Part shown: positions 18,586-26,276 of the stretch, piece after piece
Layout of the letters: the number at the start of each line of letters is the position of its first letter
Numbering within the stretch: the stretch's first letter is position 1
NCBI GenBank assembly: GCA_947259995.1
Contig: CAMYOK010000013.1
Span: forward strand, 53,259 to 117,258
DNA: 64,000 nt
From: an uncultured Pseudomonadales bacterium
Lineage (GTDB): Bacteria > Pseudomonadota > Gammaproteobacteria > Pseudomonadales > Pseudohongiellaceae
Direction of reading: 5' to 3'
The notes under the pieces: generated by a model
What the model saw: the letters and a program-made list of their open reading frames with translations, nothing else
What the model was told of the DNA's origin: nothing
Database searches by the model: none
Position numbers and translations under genes: made by a program

Positions 18586-19410
18586 TTATTCCTCAAACCA
18601 TGCAGGTTTGCCTTTACTCAAACTCGTTCCCCCATCAACTGGCAGGACCGCTCCGTTCACATAGCCCCCTGCGCGTGAACATAAGAACAACAGTGTCCCA
18701 ACAATATCTTGCGCACTGCCTATCCGCCCCAACGGGCAGTCATCTTCTATATCTTGCCGATACTGTGACATAACATGCTTCGTCATCTTCGATTCGAAAA
18801 AACCCGGTGCGATGGCATTGACCGTGATTCCCTGGGGACCGAGCTCAACTGCCAAGGCGCGAGTCAGATGATGCAAGGCCGCCTTGCTTGCAGAATAGGC
18901 AAAGGTAGGAACACGTTGCACAATTGGAACCTGCAAACCGTCCATTGACCCGATATTGACCACTCGCGCAGAACCTGTGTGCTTAGCACGCCTGCGCAAT
19001 GACTCATGCAGGTCTCGCGTCAGGGAAAACACGCTACTGACATTAGTCTTCATGAGCTTATCGAAAGCCGAATCAGGATACTCGGCTAGCTTAGCCCCCC
19101 AATTACTCCCGGCATTATTGACCAATATATCCAGCCCCTCTGGCAGATCTGCTTCGACACGCTCGACGACTCGAGCGCGGGCTACGGGATCGGTGATATC
19201 AGCAGCAATGGCTACACATGCCCCTAAACCTGCAACGCTGCGCAGTGCCTCATCGCAGCGTGCAGCGCTACGCGAGACCATATAGACTTGCACACCGTTG
19301 CGCAGCAGCCCTTCAACCATCATCAGGCCAATACCACTGGTGCCGCCGGTGACCAAGGCCGAACACCCCCGAAGTGAAAACAATGTTTCGATCGATAAGT
19401 CCTGTGACAC
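18586..19410 (-). CDS. SDR family oxidoreductase
   Basis: 274 aa if started at the GTG at 19410, which has GGGGAGG seven bases upstream; an in-frame ATG at 19464 gives 292 aa with an N-terminus of no family likeness. Motifs: TGGTSGIG cofactor loop, NNAGSNWG, GSMDGL with the catalytic Ser region, and YSASKAALHHLTRALA (YxxxK), then VNAIAPGFFESKMT and GAVLPVDGG. It is the first gene of the minus-strand SDR-SDR-acyl-CoA dehydrogenase operon. Substrate unknown; the joint context suggests CoA-linked catabolism. Confidence 0.88.
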   Translation of the reverse strand: MSQDLSIETLFSLRGCSALVTGGTSGIGLMMVEGLLRNGVQVYMVSRSAARCDEALRSVAGLGACVAIAADITDPVARARVVERVEADLPEGLDILVNNAGSNWGAKLAEYPDSAFDKLMKTNVSSVFSLTRDLHESLRRRAKHTGSARVVNIGSMDGLQVPIVQRVPTFAYSASKAALHHLTRALAVELGPQGITVNAIAPGFFESKMTKHVMSQYRQDIEDDCPLGRIGSAQDIVGTLLFLCSRAGGYVNGAVLPVDGGTSLSKGKPAWFEE

Positions 19411-19496
19411 CGGTACGTCCTCCCCATTAAATGACATCATCCATCTTAGCACTGGCAGGAGCACTCAATTGCACTATGAGGCTATGGACTTCCGCT

Positions 19497-19520
19497 CGTT
19501 ATATATGAAATGATATAGCG
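19497..19520. promoter_or_regulatory. ModE-like molybdate operator upstream of modA
   Basis: Half-sites CGTTATATA (19497-19505) and GATATAGCG (19512-19520) form an imperfect palindrome with a 6-base spacer, 33 bp before the modA ATG. This resembles the E. coli ModE operator, with TATA-rich arms capped by CGTT/AACG. ModE with molybdate represses modABC. No modE gene lies in this window, so the regulator is assumed. Confidence 0.6.
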
Positions 19521-19552
19521 CTTTATAGCACCAAATAGCAAGGTTTCACGTT

Positions 19553-20335
19553 ATGAACATCTTTCAACGAGCAGGGCTTATTGCCACCCTAAGCCTCGGC
19601 GTGCTTTTTCAATCCCACAGTTTTGCTCAACAAGCCACAATCGCCGCTGCCTCTGACCTGCAGTTTGCACTCGAAGAAGTCAGCAAGCAGTTCACGGCAG
19701 ACACGGGCAGGCACGTCCAGGTCGTGTATGGATCATCGGGTAATTTTTATCGTCAGATCAGTGAAGGGGCTCCCTTTCAAATGTTTCTTTCTGCCGATGA
19801 AGCCTATGTTCAACAACTAGCACAAGCTGGGCTCACTGCCGACGACGGCGCCCTGTATGCACTTGGGCGCATCGTCATTATCGCCCCGCACGATTCCAGT
19901 TTAACGGTTGATGCAGAGCTGAAAAATCTACGCGAAGCATTAGAGCAAGGCAACATTAGGCGCTTTGCCATCGCCAATCCAGAGCACGCTCCCTATGGTC
20001 GTCGCGCAAAAGAAGCATTGCAGCATGCCAAGCTTTGGGAGCCCCTTGACGGAAGAATCATACTGGGTGAAAACGTCTCACAAGCAGCACAGTTTGCCAC
20101 GTCAGGCAGTGCTCAAGGCGGCATCATTGCCTATTCCCTTGCCCTTGCTCCGAATGTCGCTCGACTTGGGAATTACGCCGTAATCCCGCAACAATGGCAT
20201 GCTCCGTTGCGACAAAGAATGGTATTACTTAAATCGGCAGGAACGGATGTGCAGGCCTTCTACACCTATTTGCAAAGCGCCCCTGCCCGAGCGATTATGT
20301 CGCGCTTTGGTTTCACACTCCCACAAGCAGACTAG
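19553..20335 (+). CDS. modA: Molybdate ABC transporter, substrate-binding protein
   Basis: 260 aa. Signal peptide (LIATLSLGVLFQSHSFAQ) then the ModA fold: ATIAAASDLQFALEEVSKQF, VVYGSSGNFYRQISEGAPFQMFLSADE, FAIANPEHAPYGRRAKEAL, ENVSQAAQFATSGSAQGGIIAYSLAL. The Ser residues in AASDL and GSSGN are the expected oxyanion ligands. It captures molybdate or tungstate in the periplasm for ModBC. First gene of modABC, with 8 bp before modB and a ModE-like box upstream. Confidence 0.95.
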   Translation: MNIFQRAGLIATLSLGVLFQSHSFAQQATIAAASDLQFALEEVSKQFTADTGRHVQVVYGSSGNFYRQISEGAPFQMFLSADEAYVQQLAQAGLTADDGALYALGRIVIIAPHDSSLTVDAELKNLREALEQGNIRRFAIANPEHAPYGRRAKEALQHAKLWEPLDGRIILGENVSQAAQFATSGSAQGGIIAYSLALAPNVARLGNYAVIPQQWHAPLRQRMVLLKSAGTDVQAFYTYLQSAPARAIMSRFGFTLPQAD

Positions 20336-20343
20336 GAAACACC

Positions 20344-21018
20344 ATGGATTGGTCGGCACTTCGCCTTTCTTTAGAGCTATCCTTTTGGACGATGATCGTC
20401 CTTCTGCCCATTGGCATTTGGCTAGGCAGGCGCTTGGCATGGTCACAATTTCGCGGCAAGAGCATGGCCGAAGCCCTTTTAGCCCTGCCATTAGTATTGC
20501 CCCCAACCGTGCTAGGCTTTTACTTGTTAGTGGCACTTGGCGCTCGCTCCCCAATTGGGCAAGCCTATGAAGCGCTGTTCGACCAACAGCTAAGCTTCTC
20601 CTTCGCCGGCCTATTGATCGCTTCGATCGTGTTCAACCTGCCTTTTGCCATTCAACCCATGCAAAGAGCATTCGAAGCTATCCCCCAAGAGGTTCGTGAG
20701 GCGGCTCGTTGCTGCGGAATGCCTTCTTGGCGCATTCTCTTGCGCATCGAGCTGCCGTTGGCATGGCCTGGAATACTCTCAGCGATGGTCCTTACTTTTG
20801 CGCACACCCTTGGCGAGTTTGGGGTTGTCCTAATGGTCGGCGGCAGCATTCCAGGCGAGACTCGTACTATCGCTATCGCCATCTACGACCGCGTTCAAGC
20901 ATTCGATGATAGTGCGGCGGCTAGCATGTCGGCAGTTTTACTATTGATCTCCCTGTTCGCCATCAGCCTGTCTTATATGGCCACGGCTCGTTTGGGCAAG
21001 GGGCGCCATAATGTCTGA
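20344..21018 (+). CDS. modB: Molybdate ABC transporter, permease
   Basis: 224 aa, typical ModB length, with about five hydrophobic helices. The permease-ATPase coupling loop is recognisable: EAIPQEVREAARCCGMPSWRILLRIELPLAWPGIL, followed by FAHTLGEFGVVLMVGGSIPGETRTIAIAIYDRVQ, which is diagnostic for ModB. It forms the inner-membrane channel. Its 3' end overlaps modC by 8 bp, so translation is probably coupled. Confidence 0.95.
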   Translation: MDWSALRLSLELSFWTMIVLLPIGIWLGRRLAWSQFRGKSMAEALLALPLVLPPTVLGFYLLVALGARSPIGQAYEALFDQQLSFSFAGLLIASIVFNLPFAIQPMQRAFEAIPQEVREAARCCGMPSWRILLRIELPLAWPGILSAMVLTFAHTLGEFGVVLMVGGSIPGETRTIAIAIYDRVQAFDDSAAASMSAVLLLISLFAISLSYMATARLGKGRHNV

Positions 21019-22099
21019 CGGTTTACATGTTCATCTGCATCAGGAAACACCGATCCCTCTAGCAGCAAAACTGCACTGTGCGGCAGGCGAAGTCCTTGCC
21101 CTCGTTGGTCCATCGGGGAGTGGAAAATCGACCCTACTGCGCACTATTGCAGGGCTTTATGAAGCCAGGGAGGGGCGCATCGTCTGTGGTAAGCATTTGT
21201 GGTTTGATAGCAGCGCACAGGTCAACGTGGCCACCGCCAAGCGCCGCATTGGCATGGTTTTTCAGCAGTTTGCCTTATTTCCACATTTATCCGCACTAGA
21301 GAATATCGCCGAAGCCATGCTGCAATACCCGAAAGCCGAAAGATTGGCGCGAGCGCAGACGTGGCTGGAACGAGTGCACCTAAAAGGGTTAGCGCACCGG
21401 CTACCTCGACAACTCTCGGGCGGTCAACAACAGCGCGTGGCGGTCGCAAGAGCCCTAGCACGTGAACCTGAGGTGCTCTTGTTGGATGAGCCTTTCTCTG
21501 CCGTTGATCGCTCAACTCGCGAGTCGCTTTATCAAGAATTGCGTGAACTTCGCACCGAACTAAAAATGCCGGTACTGCTCGTGACGCATGACATCGATGA
21601 AGCAACATTGCTTGCCGACCGCATGAGCATATTGGACGAAGGACGAACCTTGCAAACAGACACGCCCGACAAATTATTGCAGGCGCCAAACTCACACAAA
21701 GTCGCGCGCTTGATGGGCATGCGCAATATTTATACGGGCAAAATTCTTGCGCAAGAAGGCTCACACACCCTGATTGATTGGGTCGGAACACCATTAAAAG
21801 TAGGCCGACAAAACAATTTCACCTCCGGGAGTGCCATTACTTGGGCTATGCCGACCTCTGGCGTTTTATTGATGCCATCGCGCAATCGCAGCAGTGACAC
21901 ACTGGACAACACTATCGATGTGCAAGTGCAGCTCATGCTGGCATTAGGAGAGCAGTACCGGATCAGCGTACAACACAAAGATCAGACCTTGACGATGAAC
22001 GTGCCAAGACACATTGCGCAACGCTATCAACTAGAAGTCGGGCAACACCTACAAGTGCGCCTGAGAGGGGAAACTATTCATCTTATGCCATCGAACTAA
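21011..22099 (+). CDS. modC: Molybdate ABC transporter, ATP-binding protein
   Basis: 362 aa. ABC ATPase with Walker A GPSGSGKST (about residues 33-41), Q-loop FQQFALFPH, signature [15 protein letters not shown], Walker B VLLLDEPFSAVD and switch His in LLVTHDIDEA. The C-terminal 100 residues form a molybdate-binding TOBE (MOP-like) domain, typical of ModC. It powers ModB. It overlaps the 3' end of modB by 8 bp and converges on the CurA-type reductase gene 29 bp downstream. Confidence 0.95.
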   Translation: MSDGLHVHLHQETPIPLAAKLHCAAGEVLALVGPSGSGKSTLLRTIAGLYEAREGRIVCGKHLWFDSSAQVNVATAKRRIGMVFQQFALFPHLSALENIAEAMLQYPKAERLARAQTWLERVHLKGLAHRLPRQLSGGQQQRVAVARALAREPEVLLLDEPFSAVDRSTRESLYQELRELRTELKMPVLLVTHDIDEATLLADRMSILDEGRTLQTDTPDKLLQAPNSHKVARLMGMRNIYTGKILAQEGSHTLIDWVGTPLKVGRQNNFTSGSAITWAMPTSGVLLMPSRNRSSDTLDNTIDVQVQLMLALGEQYRISVQHKDQTLTMNVPRHIAQRYQLEVGQHLQVRLRGETIHLMPSN

Positions 22100-22128
22100 G
22101 CGCTTTCGATGGCACAAGAAACAACCAC

Positions 22129-23145
22129 TTACTCTGCTGAGATTTTCACTAGCTGCTTGCCAAAATTTCTACCGCGTAACAATCCGCGGAAAAGTTCTGG
22201 AGCGTTCTCAATCCCTTCGCCGACCGATTCTCGGTATTTGATGCGGCCTTCTTTCACCCAGCTCCCTAGCTGTTCTGTCGCCTCCATCCAGCGGTCATAC
22301 CATTCCGTCACAACAAAGAAGCGATGCTCAGGAACATTTTCAAGGTTCTTCAAAATATCAGCAGGCAATTCTGCCTTAGAGATATCGCTGTCGTTATAGT
22401 GCGAAACATAGCCACAAATAGGCACGCGCGCGCCCTTATTTAGCAAGGGGGCAACCGCTTTCGTCACATCACCGCCGACGTTCTCAAAATATACGTCGAT
22501 GCCATTCGGGCAGGCCTTGGCTAATTTTTCGGCCAAATCGCCCGTTTTGTAGTCGATGCAATCGTCGAAACCAAGCTCTTCTTTGACGTAGCGACACTTT
22601 TCTTCGCCTCCGGCAATTCCCACCACACGCAGCCCCTTGATCTTAGCAATTTGCCCAACCACTGAACCAACAGCACCAGAGGCAGCGGCTACAACGAGGG
22701 TCTCACCCGCTTGCGGTTTGCCTAACTCGGTTAGGCCAAAATACGCCGTGCGCCCTGGCATACCCACTACACCTAAGTGTGCCGACAGGCTGCCGTTGTC
22801 TAGGTTCACCTTCATGATTCCCGGCGCATCCTCATCGGCCACGATATAAGTCTGCCAACCTTTGTGGGCGGCGACTTTATCGCCTACGGCAAATTTTTTC
22901 GAACGCGATTCGATAACGGTGCCTGTTGACTCTCCGGTAATCACATCGCCAATCTGCAATGGGTCAGCATAAGACTTAACGTCATTCATTCGCCCGCGCA
23001 TGTATGGGTCAAGAGACAACCAATTAACCTGAATAAGGAACTGCCCCTCTTTTAGTTCTGGCGTTTGTTCCGTGACGAATTCGAAACAGCTATCATCTGG
23101 CTCTCCAGTAGGGCGTTTAGCCAACTGAACTCGAGTATTTTTCAT
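22129..23145 (-). CDS. CurA/YncB-type NADP-dependent oxidoreductase (MDR family)
   Basis: 338 aa. Zinc-independent medium-chain reductase of the YncB/CurA/prostaglandin-reductase branch: VNWLSLDPYMRGRMND, GITGEST-like region DVITGESTGTVIES, cofactor segment VVAAASGAVGSVVGQIAKIKGLRVVGIAGG, CIDYKTGDLAEKL, DVYFENVGGDVTKAV. Members reduce alpha,beta-unsaturated ketones with NADPH. No zinc-binding Cys cluster is seen. It lies 55 bp downstream of the ArgD-like aminotransferase on the same strand and may be read with it. Confidence 0.9.
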   Translation of the reverse strand: MKNTRVQLAKRPTGEPDDSCFEFVTEQTPELKEGQFLIQVNWLSLDPYMRGRMNDVKSYADPLQIGDVITGESTGTVIESRSKKFAVGDKVAAHKGWQTYIVADEDAPGIMKVNLDNGSLSAHLGVVGMPGRTAYFGLTELGKPQAGETLVVAAASGAVGSVVGQIAKIKGLRVVGIAGGEEKCRYVKEELGFDDCIDYKTGDLAEKLAKACPNGIDVYFENVGGDVTKAVAPLLNKGARVPICGYVSHYNDSDISKAELPADILKNLENVPEHRFFVVTEWYDRWMEATEQLGSWVKEGRIKYRESVGEGIENAPELFRGLLRGRNFGKQLVKISAE

Positions 23146-23173
23146 ATATTCCCTCTTCTATTTGTAGTTTGTA

Positions 23174-23218
23174 CAAGCCCTTACACTGCTAACATCCCAA
23201 TCAAGCAGTCAGGGCTTG
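23174..23218. repeat. Inverted repeat spanning the aminotransferase stop codon
   Basis: Nested arms CAAGCCCT / AGGGCTTG (outer, 23174-23181 and 23211-23218) and ACTGCT / AGCAGT (inner) form a hairpin around the 3' end of the ArgD-like gene. No T-run follows, so it is more likely an intercistronic mRNA hairpin than a terminator. Confidence 0.55.
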
Positions 23219-24427
23219 CACGCTGAAATTCTGTTCATTTTGCAATTGTGCCAAGCTTCGCTGTAGCAGAGCCACACCTTCTTCTATCTCTTGTTTATTG
23301 ACCAAAAGACTCGGAATGATTCGCAGCACGGCATTGCGCGTAGGGGTCACCAACAAACCATTATCTAAGCAAATCTGCGTTAGACGTTGGACCTGTTCGT
23401 CACTGTATAACTGTAAACCTATCAACAAGCCAGCACTGCGGAGCTCTTTTACCAGCTCTGGAAAGGGTGTTGTCACCTTCTCCAATGCGCTAGTTAGCAC
23501 ACTCCCCGACGCCTGCACTTGTTTGGCAAGCTCATGGTCTAGCATATGCGTTAACACTGCATCGGCCACCGCACAGCCCAAAGGATTACCACAATAGGTC
23601 CCACCATGGTCGCCTTTTGCCACCCCGCTCGCGACGGATTCTGTCACAGCGAATGCAGCAAAAGGGAAGCCTCCGGCAATCCCCTTTCCCATGGTGAGAA
23701 TATCGGGACTCACACCCGACTTTTCAACCGCAAAAAAACTTCCTGTTCGGCAATACCCAGATTGCACCTCATCAGCGATCAGTAAGGCGCCGTTATCGCG
23801 ACACAAATTAGCAAGCGTTGCGAAAAATTGACGAGATACCGTTCGCACTCCCCCCTCTCCTTGCACAGGTTCAATGATGACAGCTGCCACAGCGTGCTGA
23901 GCAAATGCTTGCGTCAAGGCCTCTACATCTTCAAGTGCAACAAACACATTGTCAGGCACTTTGGGGAGATAACGAGCGGCATTTTCAGGCCCTCCCGACA
24001 CAGAAAGTGTACTCAGGGTTCGTCCATGGAAGGACCCGCTAATCGCGATGACCACTGAGCGACCTGTGATTTTTCGCGCTAACTTAATTGCCGCATCATT
24101 TGCTTCTGCCCCACTATTAGCAAAGAACACTCGTTGCAGACCTTGCGGTAAAATTTGCTGCATTCTTTGCAGCAAACGCGACCGCACAGGTGAATAAGTA
24201 AAGCCTGAGTTTGGATTCTGCAGGATCTTTGCTGCCTGACCTTGCAAGGCAGCAACGATCGCCGGGTGCGCGTGACCAAGAGCAGTCACCCCCCAGCCTG
24301 ACGTGAAGTCGAGATAGCGCCTGCCTTGCTCATCCCATACATAACTTCCCTCTCCACGTTCAATGGCAATCGCTTGCTTATTGCACGTCGTCAGTCCATA
24401 CCTATCTTCAATAGCAATCGTATTCAT
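23201..24427 (-). CDS. argD: ArgD-like class III aminotransferase (acetylornithine/succinylornithine type)
   Basis: 408 aa. PLP-dependent class III aminotransferase: FTSGWGVTALGHAHPAIVAAL, FFANSGAEANDAAIKLARK, SGSFHGRTLSTLS, LLIADEVQSGYCRTG (Asp for the pyridine N) and MGKGIAGGFPFAA with the Schiff-base Lys. The set fits N-acetylornithine aminotransferase of arginine biosynthesis; related omega-aminotransferases cannot be fully excluded. A GGAG site precedes the ATG. Upstream lie an arginine-rich mini-ORF and a strong terminator, so its expression may be attenuated. Confidence 0.8.
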   Translation of the reverse strand: MNTIAIEDRYGLTTCNKQAIAIERGEGSYVWDEQGRRYLDFTSGWGVTALGHAHPAIVAALQGQAAKILQNPNSGFTYSPVRSRLLQRMQQILPQGLQRVFFANSGAEANDAAIKLARKITGRSVVIAISGSFHGRTLSTLSVSGGPENAARYLPKVPDNVFVALEDVEALTQAFAQHAVAAVIIEPVQGEGGVRTVSRQFFATLANLCRDNGALLIADEVQSGYCRTGSFFAVEKSGVSPDILTMGKGIAGGFPFAAFAVTESVASGVAKGDHGGTYCGNPLGCAVADAVLTHMLDHELAKQVQASGSVLTSALEKVTTPFPELVKELRSAGLLIGLQLYSDEQVQRLTQICLDNGLLVTPTRNAVLRIIPSLLVNKQEIEEGVALLQRSLAQLQNEQNFSVQALTA

Positions 24428-24451
24428 AGTGTCTCCGGCTTTTCTCAGGGC

Positions 24452-24492
24452 AAAAAAAAACCTCCAGTGTGCAAGACGCCTGGAGGTTTTTT
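24452..24492. terminator. Intrinsic terminator (bidirectional) between mini-ORF and ArgD-like gene
   Basis: Arms CCTCCAG (24461-24467) and CTGGAGG (24480-24486) with a 12-base loop. On the minus strand the stem is followed by nine T; on the plus strand by six T. It sits 24 bp before the aminotransferase ATG and about 22 bp after the mini-ORF stop codon, so it would cut off transcription of the aminotransferase unless read through. Confidence 0.88.
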
Positions 24493-24513
24493 ATAAAGTA
24501 GTTGGTTCAGTAC

Positions 24514-24645
24514 TTAATAGGTCTCAGGCATCTCCAATGAGCTCGCGCGTAAGGCGCGCGCACGACGGCGGGCCGCAGCAAAAGCTGCAGCCTGCTTGGC
24601 CATGGCCAAGTTAATCAGGAATTGACTGTAGAAAACGTCTGTCAT
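24514..24645 (-). CDS. Arginine-rich mini-ORF, candidate leader peptide of the ArgD-like gene
   Basis: 43 codons from an ATG at 24645 to a TAA at 24514-24516; AAGG lies about 6-9 bases upstream. It is too short to be listed by ordinary ORF calling. Residues 25-33 read ARRRARALR, with five Arg codons in nine (CGC, CGT, CGT, CGC, CGC). It is followed by an intrinsic terminator and then the ArgD-like gene, the geometry of a ribosome-mediated attenuator. The segment 24532-24537 inside the mini-ORF (TTGGAG in RNA sense) could pair with the 5' arm of the terminator as an anti-terminator. It could instead be an ordinary small protein. Function is inferred, not shown. Confidence 0.5.
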   Translation of the reverse strand: MTDVFYSQFLINLAMAKQAAAFAAARRRARALRASSLEMPETY

Positions 24646-24785
24646 GAAAACCTTGTAATAATTGATTCAAAATCGAGTACTTGAGGCGCGCGACTGTATG
24701 TGATCTAGTAGAGTATGTCAATAATCTGTTTTCAGTGTCACAATCACTCTGCACACTCAACACAAGGGCCTAAGGCACAAGCACC

Positions 24786-26276
24786 ATGTTTCGCATAGTT
24801 GGTTTTTCTAGAAAAGTGACCTATCGCTGCTTATTAGCTGCCTCGATCTGCGTGCCTGCTTTATCGCTGCTCCCCAGCATGACGATCGCGCAAGATACTA
24901 ACGCCACGTCATCGGTTGAACAGTCGCAAGCATTGAGCGACTTGCTACAAAACGTAGAGAATGATGTCGCAAGAATCGAAAGCGAATTCGGCCCCTTCGA
25001 CAGACAACTACTCGAGCCGCTGAGCACACTGGTAAGGCTCATGCTTGCAAACGAAGACAGTGCCAACGCACAAACTCTTCTCGAACAACAACTGCAAATA
25101 TTACGCATTAGCGATGGCCTCTATTCAGTCGCACAGATCCCTATTGTTGAAACCCTCCTTGAATTGTCCACACAGTCCGGTGACTGGCAGAAGAGTAATG
25201 ATTCGCTAGAGTATCTTTCTTGGCTATATCAACGAGACACGAGTTTAAGCCCGCAAGAAAAACTCAATGGCATGAGGAAAATCAGTGATTGGCACTTACT
25301 AGCCTTAGGCAAAGACAGCCAAGAACGCGAAGCGTTTCACCTAATTGAACTGGCTGAAACAGACCGACAGATCACCGCAACTGCCGAAGAGCTTTATGGC
25401 GTCGATAGTGTCGAGACCGTACCCTTTATTTACCACCAAGCTCTAGCCGATGCCTATATCGCACTGGCCATTACCATTACCCACGACACATCGCAGGAGC
25501 TATTGCGCCTTACCGAGGGCATCTCCAACAGACCCAGTTTGATGAGCGGGTTGAACAACTATAGTTTACGAACCGCGGCTGACATTGAAGCAATGTATGG
25601 CTCGCGGGCAAGCACCGTTATAGAGCGATCGTTTAAAAACAATATGAGTAGTCACTTTGAGAAACTTGAGAGAATCAAAGAGCTCTATAACAAAGCAGGA
25701 GACGCCGAAGCAGAAGCCTTAGCACAGATGTATATGGGCGACTCCATATTAATACGCCAGCAATTTGAGAGACGCCCAGGAGACTTCGCCGGCATAAGGC
25801 GAGGCACTTCTAGTGCCGGCTCTGCCATGAGCTATTATCGGGACGCGCTCGAAGCTTTAGCGCAAGCGGGAGTCAGCGAAGCCGATCTCAAAGCCTTCAC
25901 TTCATGCCCAGTACTTCTGCCCATCGCGCAATTCCAGCCTCGCTTTGAAGTCAACACTAGCCATTGCCTTAGCAGAGCTCCTGACGAACACATCGACCTT
26001 GGGGAATATAATCTAGTCTCGACAATTATTCCTGGCATTGAAGGTGACCTTGCGAGCGATGAGAGCTCTATTGCTGCCACAGTCGAGTTCGATGTGCGCG
26101 CCAATGGGCAAGTGAGTCGAAAAGACATATTAGAGATCAACCCCGATGACACCTCTAGCCGAGTGCAAATTCGCAAACTCTTAGAAATCACTCAATTTAG
26201 ACCTGCAATTATCGACGGCTCACCAGAGCGCACCGAACGCATAAGAATGCAGATCAATATTCCACTGAACGAGTAA
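24786..26276 (+). CDS. Secreted TPR-like protein with TonB-C-like C-terminal domain
   Basis: 496 aa. An N-terminal signal region ends at about residue 35 (LSLLPSMTIAQD). The middle is helical and TPR-like (repeated paired helices from about residue 45 to 370, for example LVRLMLANEDSANAQTLLEQQLQIL). The last 90 residues, with ATVEFDVRANGQVSRKDILEIN and LLEITQFRPAIIDGSPE, resemble the TonB C-terminal fold, but there is no N-terminal transmembrane anchor of a true TonB. Two Cys (in FTSCPVLLP and TSHCLSRA) could form a disulfide. Function unknown. It converges on the second CoA transferase with no gap. Confidence 0.75.
   Translation: MFRIVGFSRKVTYRCLLAASICVPALSLLPSMTIAQDTNATSSVEQSQALSDLLQNVENDVARIESEFGPFDRQLLEPLSTLVRLMLANEDSANAQTLLEQQLQILRISDGLYSVAQIPIVETLLELSTQSGDWQKSNDSLEYLSWLYQRDTSLSPQEKLNGMRKISDWHLLALGKDSQEREAFHLIELAETDRQITATAEELYGVDSVETVPFIYHQALADAYIALAITITHDTSQELLRLTEGISNRPSLMSGLNNYSLRTAADIEAMYGSRASTVIERSFKNNMSSHFEKLERIKELYNKAGDAEAEALAQMYMGDSILIRQQFERRPGDFAGIRRGTSSAGSAMSYYRDALEALAQAGVSEADLKAFTSCPVLLPIAQFQPRFEVNTSHCLSRAPDEHIDLGEYNLVSTIIPGIEGDLASDESSIAATVEFDVRANGQVSRKDILEINPDDTSSRVQIRKLLEITQFRPAIIDGSPERTERIRMQINIPLNE

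Noticed and set aside
21222..21794. Minus-strand ORF of 190 codons
   Set aside because: It lies wholly antisense to modC, which is well supported; the translation shows no recognisable domain.
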